NCBI GenBank assembly: GCA_006503475.1
Contig: RSEH01000222.1
Coordinates: forward strand, 17,227-81,226
DNA: 64,000 nt
Direction of reading: 5' to 3'
DNA from: Stentor roeselii
Lineage: Eukaryota > Ciliophora > Heterotrichea > Heterotrichida > Stentoridae
A program made the translations under genes and the position numbers. A model generated the notes under the pieces. The model saw nothing but the letters and a program-made list of their open reading frames with translations. It did no database searches and was not told the origin of the DNA. Below are positions 62,129 through 64,000 of this stretch, piece by piece; the stretch's first letter is position 1, and each line of letters starts with the position of its first letter.

Positions 62129-64000
62129 ATGGCAGCTTTCTTTTTATCCTTCTCTGGAATTTTATCCCTAGTGAGAACTTTAAATCTTGGACACTACAAG
62201 TTCGGATATAACTTCGGGCAAGTGTTTTACGATTACTCAGGTTCTGGAAATCATGCTCAAAACGGGGGAAGCATCAATAAAGACGATTTAGATACAATCC
62301 CAACAGACAGAGGAGCATATTTCGCAGGATCTGATAAATACATAAGGTTACCTGTGAATGAATTAAATCCTAATCGTATTAACTTAGAAAATACTTTTTC
62401 CTATGCTCTTTGGATTAACCCTGGCGATCAAAATGGTTTTTATTGTGTTTTGTATTCAAGTGACTATATAACAAAGCATTTTCAAATAGAATGGTATAGC
62501 GATTTCAACCGTATTCGTTGTCATTTCCTGGTTCCTACTGAACAATTCATATTTTCAGATTCGAACACAATGATACCAGGTAAGAAATATTTAGGACAAT
62601 GGTATTTTATCTTAGCTTTAATTAATTATACCTCAGCTAAGTGTTATATCAACCAAAATCTTGTAATTGATTTTACTTTGATAAACTCGTATTTGGGGTT
62701 ACAACCGTATATGTTTCAAATTGGCCATTCTGAATATTCTTACTTTGGATTTGCTTGGAGCTTCTATATTTTTGATTCTGTTGTTAATCCTGGAGTTTTT
62801 AGTCAAGTCAATTACCAGGGGACTTATTGTATAGGAACTGGCTGTTCTAATTACTGCAATTCTGCAGTGAAAGAAAATGGAAATATTTTTTGCATATCAA
62901 GTTCAACTAGCTTTTACTGTGCTAATTGTGCTTATGGATGTAAGGATAATATTTGTCTTGATTGCAGTTCTTGCAATTCTAAAAGTTGTGTTATTGAATC
63001 TAATCAAATAACATGTATCTGCCCTCAGGAAAATTTACAAGCAACTTGTACTTGCTATGATAATTGGTACTTTATCAGTAACAATTTCACGTGCATAGCA
63101 TGCCATCAGGATTGCTTAACTTGCTCTGAGAGTTTTATATGCAGCTCCTGTAAAGATATAAATTCAGAACCTGATGCATCTGTCGGTTGTGTATGTAAAA
63201 AAGGGTATTACAAAGATACAACTTTAGGAACTTGCAAGAATTGCTACCATGATTGCTCTGAATGCACCACTAGTTATAAATGTACTGTTTGCATAAGTTT
63301 GAATGCTTACATTGATTCACAAGTAGGCTGCATCTGTAATGAAGGATATTATAACTCAACTAGTTTAATCAGCAGTGATTCATGTAAGAAATGCTACAAA
63401 ACTTGCAAATCATGCATTTCAAGTCAAGCTTGTTTAACATGCAACGATAATTACGCTGAGCCAACAAATGAATTTGGATGCAGATGCAAAATAGGTTATT
63501 ATAATTTGACTGCTCTTGAAGTTGGAGGATTTTGTAGTCCATGCCATTCAAACTGCAAAGATTGCATAGAACCTTTAAAATGCGTTAATTGTATCGATAT
63601 CAATGCTGAAAAAGATGAGGTCTCAGGGTGTTATTGTAAAACAGGATTTTATAATATTACTTCATTAGATACTAATGGTTCTTGTTTGAATTGCTTCAAA
63701 GAATGTTATTCTTGTTCAGAAAAATTCAAATGCATAAAGTGTATTGACTCTAATTCGACAGTGGCTAACTCTGGAGGATGTTTATGCATGGAAGGATTCT
63801 ACAATCAAAGTCAAGTTGTAGCTGAAGGAATGTGTCTAAAGTGCCATAATGAATGTCAAACATGCAACAAATCATTATTATGTTCATCTTGCTTAGATAC
63901 AAATTCAATCCCGTCTCTTGTTCAAGGCTGTGACTGTATCGAAAGCTTTTACAAGGATACAGATGGTATTTGCAAAAATTGTCATATTGACTGTAAGTTA
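62129..64000 (+). CDS. Giant surface protein 3 (LamG-like, cysteine-rich), cut by the window end
   Basis: An open frame from ATG 62129 runs without a stop to 64000 (624 codons visible). Signal peptide MAAFFLSFSGILSLVRT. The LamG-like domain at about 20-235 (GHYKFGYNFGQVFYDYSGSG, TDRGAYFAGSDKYIRLP, YALWINPGDQNG) is homologous to surface proteins 1 and 2 (YAHYKFQENIGQVVLDYS, TDRGAYF). Cysteine-rich modules of about 45-50 residues follow (CHQDCLTCSESFICSSC, CVCKKGYYKDTTLGTCKNC), more regular than in proteins 1 and 2. By homology a multi-TM C-terminus is expected beyond the edge. A frame-preserving candidate intron (62580-62594) would turn IPGKKYLGQW into IPGQW. The 1.84-kb gap upstream resembles those of the other members. 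Confidence 0.88.
   Translation, partial: MAAFFLSFSGILSLVRTLNLGHYKFGYNFGQVFYDYSGSGNHAQNGGSINKDDLDTIPTDRGAYFAGSDKYIRLPVNELNPNRINLENTFSYALWINPGDQNGFYCVLYSSDYITKHFQIEWYSDFNRIRCHFLVPTEQFIFSDSNTMIPGKKYLGQWYFILALINYTSAKCYINQNLVIDFTLINSYLGLQPYMFQIGHSEYSYFGFAWSFYIFDSVVNPGVFSQVNYQGTYCIGTGCSNYCNSAVKENGNIFCISSSTSFYCANCAYGCKDNICLDCSSCNSKSCVIESNQITCICPQENLQATCTCYDNWYFISNNFTCIACHQDCLTCSESFICSSCKDINSEPDASVGCVCKKGYYKDTTLGTCKNCYHDCSECTTSYKCTVCISLNAYIDSQVGCICNEGYYNSTSLISSDSCKKCYKTCKSCISSQACLTCNDNYAEPTNEFGCRCKIGYYNLTALEVGGFCSPCHSNCKDCIEPLKCVNCIDINAEKDEVSGCYCKTGFYNITSLDTNGSCLNCFKECYSCSEKFKCIKCIDSNSTVANSGGCLCMEGFYNQSQVVAEGMCLKCHNECQTCNKSLLCSSCLDTNSIPSLVQGCDCIESFYKDTDGICKNCHIDCKL
62580..62594 (+). other. Candidate frame-preserving 15-nt intron in surface protein 3
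   Basis: GTAAGAAATATTTAG, A10 present, no in-frame stop. Identical to the candidate at 1049-1063 on the other strand. Splicing keeps the Gly (G|GA) and yields MIPGQWYFILAL. Comparison with surface protein 1 (AIPYGIFQIGTWTPVLIGL) does not clearly favour either form. Confidence 0.5.

Overview
The window looks like macronuclear DNA of a heterotrich ciliate, most like Stentor. Four observations support this. The DNA is AT-rich, and many genes lie less than 300 bases apart. All three stop codons are used as stops (for example TGA at 51367-51369, TAG at 54074-54076, TAA at 50682-50684), so the code appears standard, which is unusual for a ciliate. Gene content is typical of a ciliate: CDPK, tubulin glycylase-like TTLL, sperm-tail PG-rich protein, a voltage-sensor protein and giant cysteine-rich surface proteins. 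Most tellingly, many reading frames break at one place and resume when exactly 15 nt are removed. Every one of these 15-mers reads GTAA.....A....AG with A at position 10. Introns of 15 nt are known from Stentor and Blepharisma; the species call is inference.

Layout. 1-5169 (minus): a partial unknown gene, an MFS transporter, an RCC1/coiled-coil protein and a small coiled-coil protein. 5232-9229 (plus): TMEM230-like protein, STPGR axonemal-type protein, a lysine/glutamate-rich protein and a CDPK. 11297-13999: secreted leishmanolysin-like (M8) protease with 13 cysteine-rich repeats. 14077-16706: zinc-finger protein with a clamp-loader-like motif, SCP2 protein and a voltage-sensor-only protein. 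16958-26111 (minus): two tandem giant membrane proteins (LamG-like, cysteine-rich, multi-TM). 27817-31282 (plus): two tandem kinases carrying C4HC3 and IBR-like zinc modules. 31283-34405: coiled-coil protein, DPH2-like protein and an unknown. 34424-41428 (minus): two tandem Kelch / cysteine-rich / TM proteins. 41600-54076 (plus): small unknown, a 2232-aa BEACH protein, R2R3-MYB, MORN-like, Rab2-like and TTLL. 54857-60286: a second M8-like protein with 43 repeats whose zinc site is lost. 62129-64000: a third LamG/cysteine-rich gene running off the end.

Two themes stand out. First, tiny introns: eleven are well supported, ten because they rescue a broken frame and one by paralogue comparison. 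Three more candidates keep the frame and contain no stop, so simple ORF calling would translate them. Second, seven giant cysteine-rich surface or secreted proteins of three families sit in one 64-kb stretch. The M8 and LamG members are preceded by long gene-free AT-rich regions (about 0.8-2.1 kb), whereas ordinary genes here are separated by 6-500 bases. Together they could form a cell-surface or matrix system. No tRNA, rRNA, CRISPR array or transposon was recognised.
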